A DNA stretch of 64,000 nucleotides, from assembly GCA_017454375.1 (NCBI GenBank), contig JAFTDB010000011.1, positions 1 through 64,000 on the forward strand, given 5' to 3'. The position numbers were made by a program, and so were the translations under genes. Origin of the DNA: Acholeplasmatales bacterium. GTDB taxonomy: Bacteria > Bacillota_I > Bacilli_A > Acholeplasmatales > Anaeroplasmataceae. Below are positions 36,942 to 46,200 of the stretch, piece by piece (the first letter of the stretch is position 1; every line of letters starts with the position of its first letter). The notes beneath the pieces were generated by a model. The model did no database searches. It was not told the DNA's origin and saw only the letters and a program-made list of their open reading frames with translations.

Positions 36942-37220
36942 GTATCTTTTACTTGTTTTGAAATAGAATAACATCATTTTTATCTATATAAAGTTATTGC
37001 GAACATGTTGTTCGAGAAAATATAAGTTTTATTAAAAAAACGCTTTACTTTAGTAAAGCATTATCATAAAATGAGGTTTGCAAGTAAAAACGATTCGTAG
37101 TTTTATTTATACATAAATAAAAAATGACAAACTTTTAATCATTAATTTTTTATTATGTTAAAACGCAGAAGTTTTAGCGTTTTGTTTTTACTCAAATTAG
37201 CAATAAAAAGGAGAGAAAAA
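36942..37220. other. Structure-rich spacer between rpsP and the M6 protease gene
   Basis: No gene seen. Dyads: CGAACA/TGTTCG (37000-37014), GCTTTACT/AGTAAAGC (37042-37059) with seven T on the minus strand (an orphan minus-strand terminator), a perfect 10-bp-arm repeat TTTTATTTAT/ATAAATAAAA (37101-37122), and AAAACGC/GCGTTTT (37160-37183) followed by G-TTTTT, an attenuator-like hairpin in the protease leader. The ribosome site AAAGGAGAG precedes ATG 37221. Confidence 0.65.
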
Positions 37221-40200
37221 ATGAAAAAGAAAATACTTGGATTATTTTCTTGTGTACTTAGTTTAGCCGTTCTTGTTTCTTGCTTTGGATCTAAACAAGC
37301 TCCAACTACAACTACTACACAAACACCTGTGACTACTACTGCTGTTGATCAAACTACAACACCAGCACCTGTCACAACAACGACTACACCAGCTGTCATT
37401 ACATCGACAGATGCTAATGACACCACAACTACCACAACAACTAATAGTGGTAATGATTCAACACATACACATACCTATCAAAAGGTAGCTGCGAATAACG
37501 CAACCTGCCAAAGAGATGGTAATATCGAATATTATGTATGTGAAGATGCAGATTGTGGAAAATATTTTATTAAAAACGAAAATGAATATAATGAGGTTTC
37601 AGCTACTGATGTCATCACAAAGAAATTAGCTCATGTTAGCCCATTAGAATTCACGTTTACATCAAAGGATTGGAAGGATTCATCTAATAGCTGGACTAGC
37701 ATAAAAGAAGGTGCACAGCTTTCATCTGATAAGGGTGTACAAATTACTGCTAAAGCTACAGGGGCAAGTGCTAAAACAAGTGATGAATATACTGTTAGCA
37801 AAGTAGTAGTTACTTATTCTACCAATGCAACATCAGGTGCTGGTTCTATCAGCATCCAAGTAGGTAATAATGATGCCATATCAAAGGATATCACTAAAGA
37901 TGGTGGTACAACAGATAGAAATCTAGAATTCGATTTTGATAATCAAAGTGGTGAAGTAACTCTTTTAGTTACTTGCTCAACTAATAGTATCTATGTTAAA
38001 GGTATAAAGATAATTCAAAGTGGAGCTTTATTAGATCATCATGCTAGTGTTGCTGCTACATCCACAGAATCTGGTTGCAAGGAATATTGGTCATGTCCAG
38101 AATGCCACAAGAATTATTCAGATAAAAATGCAGAAAATGAAATAAGTGATTTAGATGCTTGGAAGGCTGAAGGTGGAGCTGGTTATATTGCACCTACTGG
38201 TAGCTCTACAAATCCAGATAATCCACAAACAGATCCACTTGTTGATGTAATTACTATTTCTACATTTAGTGGTGCATCAAGCTCTTATCAAAATGTAAGT
38301 GCTACACTAAATAATGGTCATGAATATGAAGCATGCATTAAGAAAAATGATAACTTAATTCAAATTACAAAAGATAGTGATAAATATTTTGCATGTACTA
38401 AATCTGATAGCTATGTAAGAAAGGTTGAATTTGTAATTGATTCTTCTACTGCTACATCTAAAAGATCTATCAAATTATATGGCTTTAACGATATTGAAGA
38501 ATTTGATGATAAGCTTAATCCTATTACAACATTATCATATACAGGTTCTAACCTAGAATATGAATTTACAGATAATTATGAATTATTCGGCTTTGAGGTA
38601 ACTGGTGGTGCTTTCTATATAAATGAAATTAGAATAACTTGGCAAGATCCTTCTACTATCGTTTATGAGCCAGCTGATCAAAAGCTTATAGATGCCCTAT
38701 CTAATTTAGATTTAACTAATATCCAATTAGATTTCAAACTACAAGGAACTGATGATTTTAAAAAAGATGCCTTAGATGTTACATATTATATCGATAATGG
38801 TAAGGTTAGATTCATCACAAGAACTCAATATTTAAATGTTACTTATGAAGATGAATATTTCTATTATGAAAAGGATGGAATCGAATATTTAGTATTTAAA
38901 ACACCAACTGAGGATGAAGATGATGATGAATACGAAATCATAAGATTAACTCAAAATGAGGATGAGGATTCTTATTCACATATCACATCTTCTTCAGAAG
39001 ATTTTGAAGAACAGCTTGCTAAAGCAGGTTATTTTGAATTTGATTTAAAGGCATTAGATTATAATGACTTTATAAAAGTATCTGAAGGAAAATATCGTAT
39101 TAAACCAACTAAGATGAAGGAAATTGCTATCAGCATTGTTGGTGATAACAATGTTAATCGTAAGGAATATGATCAATTTACTGGTGAAGAATTCGATTAT
39201 GTAGTTACTGAAGTATTCTCAAAATTCACAATTGAAGTTGATGAAAATGGTTCTATAAAAATAACAATCATTTCAACAACCACTCAAAACGATCAATTTG
39301 GTGGAGAGCCTGATATTTATACTGGCGACCACACATATGAAATAACATTATCTAATCAAGGTAAAATTAGCTTTACTATTCCAAATTCAACTAGATATTT
39401 ATCAAATGCTAATATTTCAAATATTTATGAATTAGATAATGGCGAACAATTATCTCTTGAATCTGCATATGTAAATGATCTAAATACATTAGAAAAAATA
39501 ATTTATATTTGTGATGATACAGGTGCAATTGCTGTACATTATAATGAGCTTGAAGGTAATATTGAAATTGGTTCAGTTGTATCTTTAACTGGTGAGGTTA
39601 GAATTACAGGTGAATTATATGAACTAGTTGCTGATAAGGTCACATTAGATGATAGATATGAGCCAACTGGAATGATGAATTTAGAAATTACATCATTAGC
39701 TCATAAAAACACAAAGACATTCCCTGGTGAAACAGTAGATTTTAATTATTTAACATTAATAGAAAAAGATATTGATACTAGGAATGTATCATTTAAAACA
39801 TATGATAATCAAAATATTAGATTAATATATGAAGATAGTGAAATTGATTTTGTTAAAAATATATTTAAGGATATCGAGGTTGGCTCATCAATTAAATTCA
39901 AGGCATGCGCTATCTCATTTGATGGAGAATTCATTATAAGATTATTAAATTCTTCTTCTTGTGAGCTTGCAAATGGCATGATTTGCAGCAGCACAAATAT
40001 TGTTGCTTCTTTAGGCACTGAAATTGAAGATGCATTAAAGAATAATAATTTTGAAGTATATGAATTTAAAAATGGTGTTAAATCAGCTTTAGATAAAACT
40101 TTATATAATGTTTCAGCTAAGGGCTATGATAAAAATAGTATCGGAAGCTACCTTGTAACTATCAGTAAGGATGAATTTGAAGCAAAACTTACTATTCGCA

Positions 40201-41543
40201 TTAAATATGAGGGTAAGGTTGATTACTTCAGCGAGACTAATGGTAGAGGTATTGATTACGCTTGTGAAAAATATGGTGTAACAACAGGTATCAAGAGCGT
40301 TAGTGAGGGTACTATTAAGGTATTAGTAATTCCTGTAGAATTCACTAATGCCAAATTTAAGGACGGCTATAAGGAAAAGCTTGAAAAAGGATTTAATGGT
40401 ACAAGTGAAGATACTGGTTGGGAATCATTAAAATCATATTATTATAAGTCTTCTTACGGAAAGCTAACTATAGAGGCAACAGTTTTAGATAAATATGATA
40501 CTAAGGATGAATATTCATATTCATATAAGACAGATGATGATGGAAATGTCACATATCCAGATGGATTAATTGGTAGTGATTATTATAAGCTAGATTATAT
40601 GTATCTAGATAAGGCAATTGCTTATTATGATAATCAAATAGATTATTCTGAATATGATTCAAATAATGATGGCTATATTGATTGTGTATATCTCGTATAT
40701 TCATGTGCTGCAAGCTATGAATCAGAATTAGGAATGTGGTGGGCATATACTTCTAATTATTATCCTGTTGAGGGTAAAGATAGTGAATATGATGGACTAC
40801 ATCTAGATTCATATATGTGGTTTAGTATTGATTTCTTTGATGAGGATGCAGGAAGTGGAAAAACATTTAAGGTTAATAGTGAAACTGTAATCCATGAATC
40901 AGGCCACGCACTTGGACTTGATGATTATTATGATACAGCCTACACTGGCAATGGTGGTTATGGTGGTGGCATAATGATGGATCATAATGTCGGAGACCAC
41001 GATCCATATTCAAAGGCAATTTTAGGTTGGATTAATCCATATATCGTAATTAATAAATCTTGTGAAATAACTATTAATTCATTTGAATCAACAGGAGACG
41101 CAATATTTATTGCTAAAGACTATGATGGAGTGTATTTTGGTGAATATTATATAGTTGACCTATATACTCCTACAGGCTTAAATGCTTTAAAGGCAGGAGA
41201 TGAAAATGGTTATGGTCTTCCTGGAAATGTTGGTGTAAGAATCCTTCATGTTGCTGCACAACCTAAAGAGGATGATAGTGAAATAGATTCTATTTGGACT
41301 GTAACAAAGAATTCAAATACAGCAACAGGAGATAAGTTAATATCTGTTGTTGAAGCTGATGATGATAATTCTTTATCAACAGGAGACGCTGAATCTAGAT
41401 TACTTGTTTCTTCTGATTTATGGAATCAAGGACAAACATTAAATAATATTTCTTGGTATGATGGAACTGATTGCGGATTTACAATTAGTATAAAATCTAT
41501 ATCAAATGAATCTGCAACAATTGTTATAACATTTGCTGAATAA
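37221..41543 (+). CDS. Secreted M6-family metalloprotease lipoprotein
   Basis: 1440 residues from ATG 37221. Signal peptide with lipobox LVSCF, a 50-residue Thr-rich linker, two Cys/His-rich modules (ATCQRDGNIEYYVCEDADC and GCKEYWSCPECHKNY), beta-rich regions, an OB-fold-like part (about 760-830), then the M6 catalytic domain with VIHESGHALGLDDYYD (His 1225, Glu 1226, His 1229) and GIMMDHNVGDHDPYSK. The catalytic motif fits immune inhibitor A-like (InhA) proteases. A cell-surface protease for host or dietary protein. The frame opens 22 codons earlier at 37155, but AAAGGAG and the lipoprotein signal support 37221. Confidence 0.88.
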   Translation: MKKKILGLFSCVLSLAVLVSCFGSKQAPTTTTTQTPVTTTAVDQTTTPAPVTTTTTPAVITSTDANDTTTTTTTNSGNDSTHTHTYQKVAANNATCQRDGNIEYYVCEDADCGKYFIKNENEYNEVSATDVITKKLAHVSPLEFTFTSKDWKDSSNSWTSIKEGAQLSSDKGVQITAKATGASAKTSDEYTVSKVVVTYSTNATSGAGSISIQVGNNDAISKDITKDGGTTDRNLEFDFDNQSGEVTLLVTCSTNSIYVKGIKIIQSGALLDHHASVAATSTESGCKEYWSCPECHKNYSDKNAENEISDLDAWKAEGGAGYIAPTGSSTNPDNPQTDPLVDVITISTFSGASSSYQNVSATLNNGHEYEACIKKNDNLIQITKDSDKYFACTKSDSYVRKVEFVIDSSTATSKRSIKLYGFNDIEEFDDKLNPITTLSYTGSNLEYEFTDNYELFGFEVTGGAFYINEIRITWQDPSTIVYEPADQKLIDALSNLDLTNIQLDFKLQGTDDFKKDALDVTYYIDNGKVRFITRTQYLNVTYEDEYFYYEKDGIEYLVFKTPTEDEDDDEYEIIRLTQNEDEDSYSHITSSSEDFEEQLAKAGYFEFDLKALDYNDFIKVSEGKYRIKPTKMKEIAISIVGDNNVNRKEYDQFTGEEFDYVVTEVFSKFTIEVDENGSIKITIISTTTQNDQFGGEPDIYTGDHTYEITLSNQGKISFTIPNSTRYLSNANISNIYELDNGEQLSLESAYVNDLNTLEKIIYICDDTGAIAVHYNELEGNIEIGSVVSLTGEVRITGELYELVADKVTLDDRYEPTGMMNLEITSLAHKNTKTFPGETVDFNYLTLIEKDIDTRNVSFKTYDNQNIRLIYEDSEIDFVKNIFKDIEVGSSIKFKACAISFDGEFIIRLLNSSSCELANGMICSSTNIVASLGTEIEDALKNNNFEVYEFKNGVKSALDKTLYNVSAKGYDKNSIGSYLVTISKDEFEAKLTIRIKYEGKVDYFSETNGRGIDYACEKYGVTTGIKSVSEGTIKVLVIPVEFTNAKFKDGYKEKLEKGFNGTSEDTGWESLKSYYYKSSYGKLTIEATVLDKYDTKDEYSYSYKTDDDGNVTYPDGLIGSDYYKLDYMYLDKAIAYYDNQIDYSEYDSNNDGYIDCVYLVYSCAASYESELGMWWAYTSNYYPVEGKDSEYDGLHLDSYMWFSIDFFDEDAGSGKTFKVNSETVIHESGHALGLDDYYDTAYTGNGGYGGGIMMDHNVGDHDPYSKAILGWINPYIVINKSCEITINSFESTGDAIFIAKDYDGVYFGEYYIVDLYTPTGLNALKAGDENGYGLPGNVGVRILHVAAQPKEDDSEIDSIWTVTKNSNTATGDKLISVVEADDDNSLSTGDAESRLLVSSDLWNQGQTLNNISWYDGTDCGFTISIKSISNESATIVITFAE

Positions 41544-41551
41544 TTAAAAAT

Positions 41552-41595
41552 AAAGCATTGATTTTAGTAAAAACTAAGCTCAATGCTTTTCTTTT
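41552..41595 (+). terminator. Terminator of the M6 protease gene
   Basis: AAAGCATTGA / TCAATGCTTT 10-bp stem with an inner TTAGT/ACTAA stem, followed by TCTTTTT. Confidence 0.9.
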
Positions 41596-41618
41596 TAGAT
41601 AAATGTAATTTTTAAACC

Positions 41619-41647
41619 TTTCAATTAAAATTATTATATTGTATAAT
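41619..41647 (+). promoter_or_regulatory. Possible promoter of the BrxF-like gene
   Basis: TTTCAA (weak -35), 17 bp, TATAAT (41642-41647); SD AAGGAG (41654-41660 area) lies nine bases before ATG 41670. Confidence 0.45.
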
Positions 41648-41669
41648 ATTATAAAAGGAGATGTTAATC

Positions 41670-42107
41670 ATGCAATTCAGTGAACAAGTAAAAACAAAAA
41701 AGTATCATTTAATGTTAATTATCGGAAAACCAGGTTCTGGCAAATCCAAATTCTTGCATAACTATTCAAAAGAAAATGGTATTCCTGTATTAAATCTTGA
41801 TGATATCCTAGGAAAGAAAATTCCTGAAGGTAAAACAAATCAATATGTATATGGTTTCCTTGACGGCTTTTTAAAAACTTATACACCAAATGAAATACTT
41901 ATTGATAAGAAAGAAATTATCTATGATAAATCATCGAAAATCGATTTATTGAAATTCTTCGAAATTCTAGCGAAGGATAAAACTGTCATTACAACATGGA
42001 CAGGCTATACTAAGGATGGTAAGCTATATCACTTAAATAAGAATCAAGAAGTTGATTATGAATACAATCTAAGTGATTTAGATTTCTCATATATGGAATT
42101 ATTATAA
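41670..42107 (+). CDS. BrxF-like P-loop ATPase (BREX type 3 component), orphan
   Basis: 145 residues from ATG 41670 (MQFSEQVKTKKYH). Walker A LIIGKPGSGKSKF (about 18-26), then PVLNLDDILGKK and a second region EILIDKKEIIYDKSSKIDLLKFFEILAKDKTVITTWTGY that matches the BrxF pattern (LDNIEILFDxSLKxDPLRLLQxLSRNKTVVATWNG). In BREX-3 systems brxF is next to brxC, pglXI, brxHII, pglZ and brxA; none are here. It is isolated between two terminators, with its own. Function outside BREX is unknown. The earlier ATG 41661 lies too close to the SD. Confidence 0.65.
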   Translation: MQFSEQVKTKKYHLMLIIGKPGSGKSKFLHNYSKENGIPVLNLDDILGKKIPEGKTNQYVYGFLDGFLKTYTPNEILIDKKEIIYDKSSKIDLLKFFEILAKDKTVITTWTGYTKDGKLYHLNKNQEVDYEYNLSDLDFSYMELL

Positions 42108-42131
42108 GAGGCACATGCCTCTTATTTTTTT
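42105..42131 (+). terminator. Terminator of the BrxF-like gene
   Basis: TAAGAGGC / GCCTCTTA stem, loop ACAT, followed by seven T; includes the stop codon. Confidence 0.92.
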
Positions 42132-42140
42132 GTATTAAAA

Positions 42141-42167
42141 AATGGTGGATTAATTTCCACCATTTTT
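42141..42167. terminator. Terminator of the pseudouridine synthase gene
   Basis: AATGGTGGA / TCCACCATT 9-bp stem with a 6-base loop; T-runs on both strands. Just past the stop at 42169. Confidence 0.88.
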
Positions 42168-42168
42168 G

Positions 42169-43104
42169 TTATTCAAATAATGCCTTGAATGCGGCAGGTA
42201 ATTTAGCAGTAATCACTATTTCTTTTTTAGTAATAGGGTCTTTAAATATTAACTTAGAGGCATGAAGTCCTAAACGCTTAAATGGATTCTTTTCAAATCC
42301 ATACTTCTCATCACCAACAATGCCGTGGCCTAGGCTCTTAAGTACAACTCTGATTTGGTTCTTTCTACCTGTTTCAATATCAACGTTTAATAGTGAATAT
42401 GCACCATTGCATTTTGTTACACGGTAATTAGTAATAGCCTTTTGACCTTTGTTGATCTTAGATACATGCATCATATTGTTTTTATCTTCTTCTAGATAAC
42501 AAACAATTCTGCCTTCCTTTTCATCCATTACACCTTCAACAACGGCTGCATATTCTCTTTTGATAACATATTCATCCCAGTGTAATCTTAATATTGATTG
42601 TACCTTGGGGTTTTTAGCAAATACTAATACACCACTAGTTTCCTTATCAATACGGTGTATTACATATGGACGTGCTGTCTTATCCTCTGATGTCATAAAT
42701 TCTTCTAGATAATAATATGCTGATTCTCTATCATTATCACTTTCAACTGATAAAAGATTATAAGGCTTATTAATAGCGATATAATTATCATCCTCATAAA
42801 TTATATCAATGCTTAGCTTACCCTTCTTCTTTTTGGCATTAACTGGCTTTGCCTTAGTTAATTCCATTACTGGTCTTTTACTAATTCTAACCTCATCCTC
42901 ATTTGCAAGCATATAATTAAACTGTGTAACAACACTACCATTAACAAGCACTTGCTTTTTAGAAAGAATTGTCTTTACATTATTTTTTGAGGTATTACTC
43001 ATTTTATCAAAAAGGAATTGTAATAATTCCTGGCTTCTCTTTACCTTAAAGATGTTAGTATATTCTATTTTTTCTTGTTTAACATCATTTTTATTATTTC
43101 TCAT
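42169..43104 (-). CDS. RluA-family 23S rRNA/tRNA pseudouridine synthase
   Basis: 311 residues. An S4 domain (QELLQFLFDKMSNTSKNNVKTILSKKQVLVNG), then HRIDKETSGVLVFAKN with the catalytic Asp, TGRKNQIRV and GLHASKLIF. RluA/RluD-type enzyme that isomerises uridines in rRNA or tRNA. Its target is not given by sequence. ATG 43104 (MRNNKND) is six bases after AAGAG; ATG 43110 is the alternative. Confidence 0.93.
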   Translation of the reverse strand: MRNNKNDVKQEKIEYTNIFKVKRSQELLQFLFDKMSNTSKNNVKTILSKKQVLVNGSVVTQFNYMLANEDEVRISKRPVMELTKAKPVNAKKKKGKLSIDIIYEDDNYIAINKPYNLLSVESDNDRESAYYYLEEFMTSEDKTARPYVIHRIDKETSGVLVFAKNPKVQSILRLHWDEYVIKREYAAVVEGVMDEKEGRIVCYLEEDKNNMMHVSKINKGQKAITNYRVTKCNGAYSLLNVDIETGRKNQIRVVLKSLGHGIVGDEKYGFEKNPFKRLGLHASKLIFKDPITKKEIVITAKLPAAFKALFE

Positions 43105-43126
43105 AAACATCTCTTCTTTCCTCTAA

Positions 43127-43155
43127 ACTATATCATAAATAAGATATTTAGTCAA
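43127..43155 (-). promoter_or_regulatory. Promoter of the pseudouridine synthase gene
   Basis: TTGACT (43155-43150), 17 bp, TATAGT (43132-43127). Confidence 0.7.
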
Positions 43156-43172
43156 AGAATATACAAAAGAAA

Positions 43173-43191
43173 AGAGGCTTTTTAAGCCTCT
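43173..43191 (-). terminator. Terminator of the giant surface protein gene
   Basis: AGAGGCTT / AAGCCTCT 8-bp stem with a 3-base loop, then TTTCTTTT on the minus strand, near the stop at 43204. Confidence 0.88.
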
Positions 43192-43203
43192 AATTCTATT
43201 ATT

Positions 43204-46200
43204 TTAATTTGTTTTATGTCTCATTCTTAAGACTAGGAATACAACATAGCATATAATAATTGCCATGGCAGCACCATATGATGCTAAACCAATTACGCAA
43301 GAGTCTACTGCGATTGCTACTATACCGAATATTGTAACAGCAATTGATGAGAATAATCCAATATTTTGGAAGTATTCCTTCTTATCCTCTAAGTCAAACT
43401 TTCTTAAGATTTGAGGAATAGAGCAGAATGCTAGGAATAATGCTTCTAACATAACTAAGATGAATAGTACCCAACCAACGCAGAAGCCGTGGTTAGTATT
43501 AACCTTCTTAGCAACAAATGCGAATTCTGATAAACGAGTAACACTAAATGATACTTTTTTGCCTAATACTGTAAAGTTCTCAACGAATTCAGTATCGTTA
43601 GGTCCATGGATATGAAGAATTCTGAAGTCAGCAGCCATGCCTTCTGGAATATCCATTGTAACAATGATTGTTGTTCCTTCTTTAATGTCAGAAGGTTGGA
43701 TTTCAGTACTTTGACCATTAACTGTACGAATTAGCTTAACATCATATACCTTAGAAATTTCTTCATCCTTAGCTAATTTAGCTTTAATAGCTTCATAATC
43801 TGTTGGAGAAGTTTGTTGAGCAGAGACTGTAGTCTTAACTTCAACCTTAATATGGATGTTTTCATCCTTAGCAGCACCAACGATTTCAGCTGCTACCTCT
43901 GTATGATCAGCATCTTGCTCTTTCCAGTTTTCAATAGTGAATACAACTTGTGCAGTTGCAGTACCAAATGTTACCTTAGCAACATATGTACCAGCGTTAA
44001 CACATGATGCAACTTCAGTAGTTCCTTGGAAATACTTAATTGTTGCGCCTGGGAATGCTTCGGCATTATAACCAGCCTTCAATGTAGCTACTCTAGGTTG
44101 ACCATCATATACCATATTACCAGTAGGAGCAACTAATGTTAATGTTAATCCTTCTGTAATTGGACAATATGCATTATTACATTTAGCTGTAATAGTAGTT
44201 CCGTTTACCTTATAAGTGAAATTATGAGTATGAGGAATTACACCTTCAACCTTAATAGCATCAGAAGCTACTTGTTTAATTCTAGATGGAAGAATGTCAT
44301 CGCCATTCTCATCCTTAGTTTGTTTAATAATAGCAATAATCTTATGACCAGTATCATCATGAGTTGAATCATTAGGATCTGGACATACTACTGTATAAGT
44401 CTTACCTGTACCAATTGGAGTTGCAGAATCTGGTCTACCATCATTATCATCATCATAATACCATGTAACGATAACTGGCTTAGTATCAGTTTCAACTGTT
44501 AATACATCGCCTTCTTCAGCTTCTTCCTTATCACCAGGAATAACAACTACTGGTTTTTCAGAAGTATCGATAGGTGTAAATCCACCGATATTACCTTTAA
44601 CTACGATTGGACCTGTAGTTTCAGTAGGAGCTTCACCTTCTGGATAATCAGTTCCATCTGGCTTCTTATCTTGTGTAATTACTGCGATAATTGTATGACC
44701 TGTATCATCATGAGTTGGATCTTCTGAATCAGGACAAACTACTATATATTCCTTACCTTCGCCAATTGGATTTGCAGGATCATCAGGTTGTCCATCATGA
44801 TCATCATCATAATACCATTTAACTGTTACTGGATCACCATCAACATCAACATAGATTTGATCACCATTTTCAGCTTTTGGCTTAGATCCTGGAATATCGA
44901 TTGTTACAGGATTCTCAGGATCTGGTACAAATGGAGTATAAACTTCAATTGGATCAGTGTATGTAACTGGTTTTTCTCCTTCTGGATAATCAGTTCCATC
45001 TTCTTTCTTATCTTGAGTTACTCTAGCAATAATCTTATGACCTTCATCATCTGGACACTTAACTGTGTAAGTTGTACCTGTATCAAGTGGATCATCTGGA
45101 TCATCAGGAAGACCATCACCATCATCATCATAGAACCATTCAATTGTTACTGGATTAGCATCAGTTTCAACAGTTAATACATCTCCATCAAGAAGTGGTG
45201 TATGAGTTGGCTTATCTAATTCAGCCTTTTGTGTTGGATCAAGAGGTGTATATAAATCATTTTCAGTAACAGCCATAAATACGTATGGATTAGCACTTGT
45301 ACCATCACCTGATACACACTTTAAGCCAACGATTTCACTAGCACTTGTTATAGGAGAAATAGGCTCAACATATAATTGATGTATAATACCATTTGTATCA
45401 GTTAACATATCATAGAATTGAACCATTGCGCCTTTTCTAATATTATATGTAACTAATACTTTTCCAGCCTTTTGAGTAATACTTTCCTCTGGATTAGCAG
45501 CAACAACTACATCTTCAGGGAATACGATTGTATCACCGAATAGATAGAACTTACCAACTTGAACTTCTATTTCTTTTGGAAGCTTACCAGCTACCTTAAC
45601 AGGATTAGTTGAAATTGTTGGAACTTCATCAGCAGGATAATCACTTCCGTCTGGTTTCTTAGGTTGTGTGATTACACCGATAATTGTATGACCCCTATCA
45701 TTGTGTTGCTCATTTTCTTTATCAGGAGTCTTAACTGTGTAAGTTGTACCTGTATCAAGTGGATGTTCTGGATCATCAGGAAGACCATCACCATTATCAT
45801 CATAGAACCATTCAATTGTTACTGGATTAGCATCAGTATCAACAGATATTTCATCACCATCTTCAACTTCATCCTTATCACCTGGAACTTCAATATCAGG
45901 TTTATGTTCTGGATTAGTATCTAATGTCTTATAAATCTCAATACCATTTGAGTATTGTCTAGGCTTATCTTCATCAGCATAAGCATCACCATTTTCATCT
46001 TTGTTCTGAGTTACTCTAGCAATGATTATATGACCATCATCATTATGAGTTTGATCATCTTTATTAGTTTTAACTGTATAAGTCTTACCTTCACCAATTG
46101 GATTTGCTGGATCATCAGGTAAACCATTCTTATCATCATCATAGAACCATTCAATTGTTACATCAGTAGCCTTAGTTTCAACTTCAATATCATCGCCACC

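Noticed and set aside
37000-37014. CGAACATGTTGTTCG as a LexA (SOS) box
   Set aside because: The Firmicutes LexA box needs 4 bases between CGAAC and GTTCG; here there are 5, and no SOS gene is next to it. Kept only as a dyad.
44788-45924. Plus-strand frames rich in Ile/Trp/Ser opposite the repeat modules (129 and 86 residues)
   Set aside because: Mirror images of the repeated Ig-like modules on the minus strand; no ribosome site, no plausible protein.
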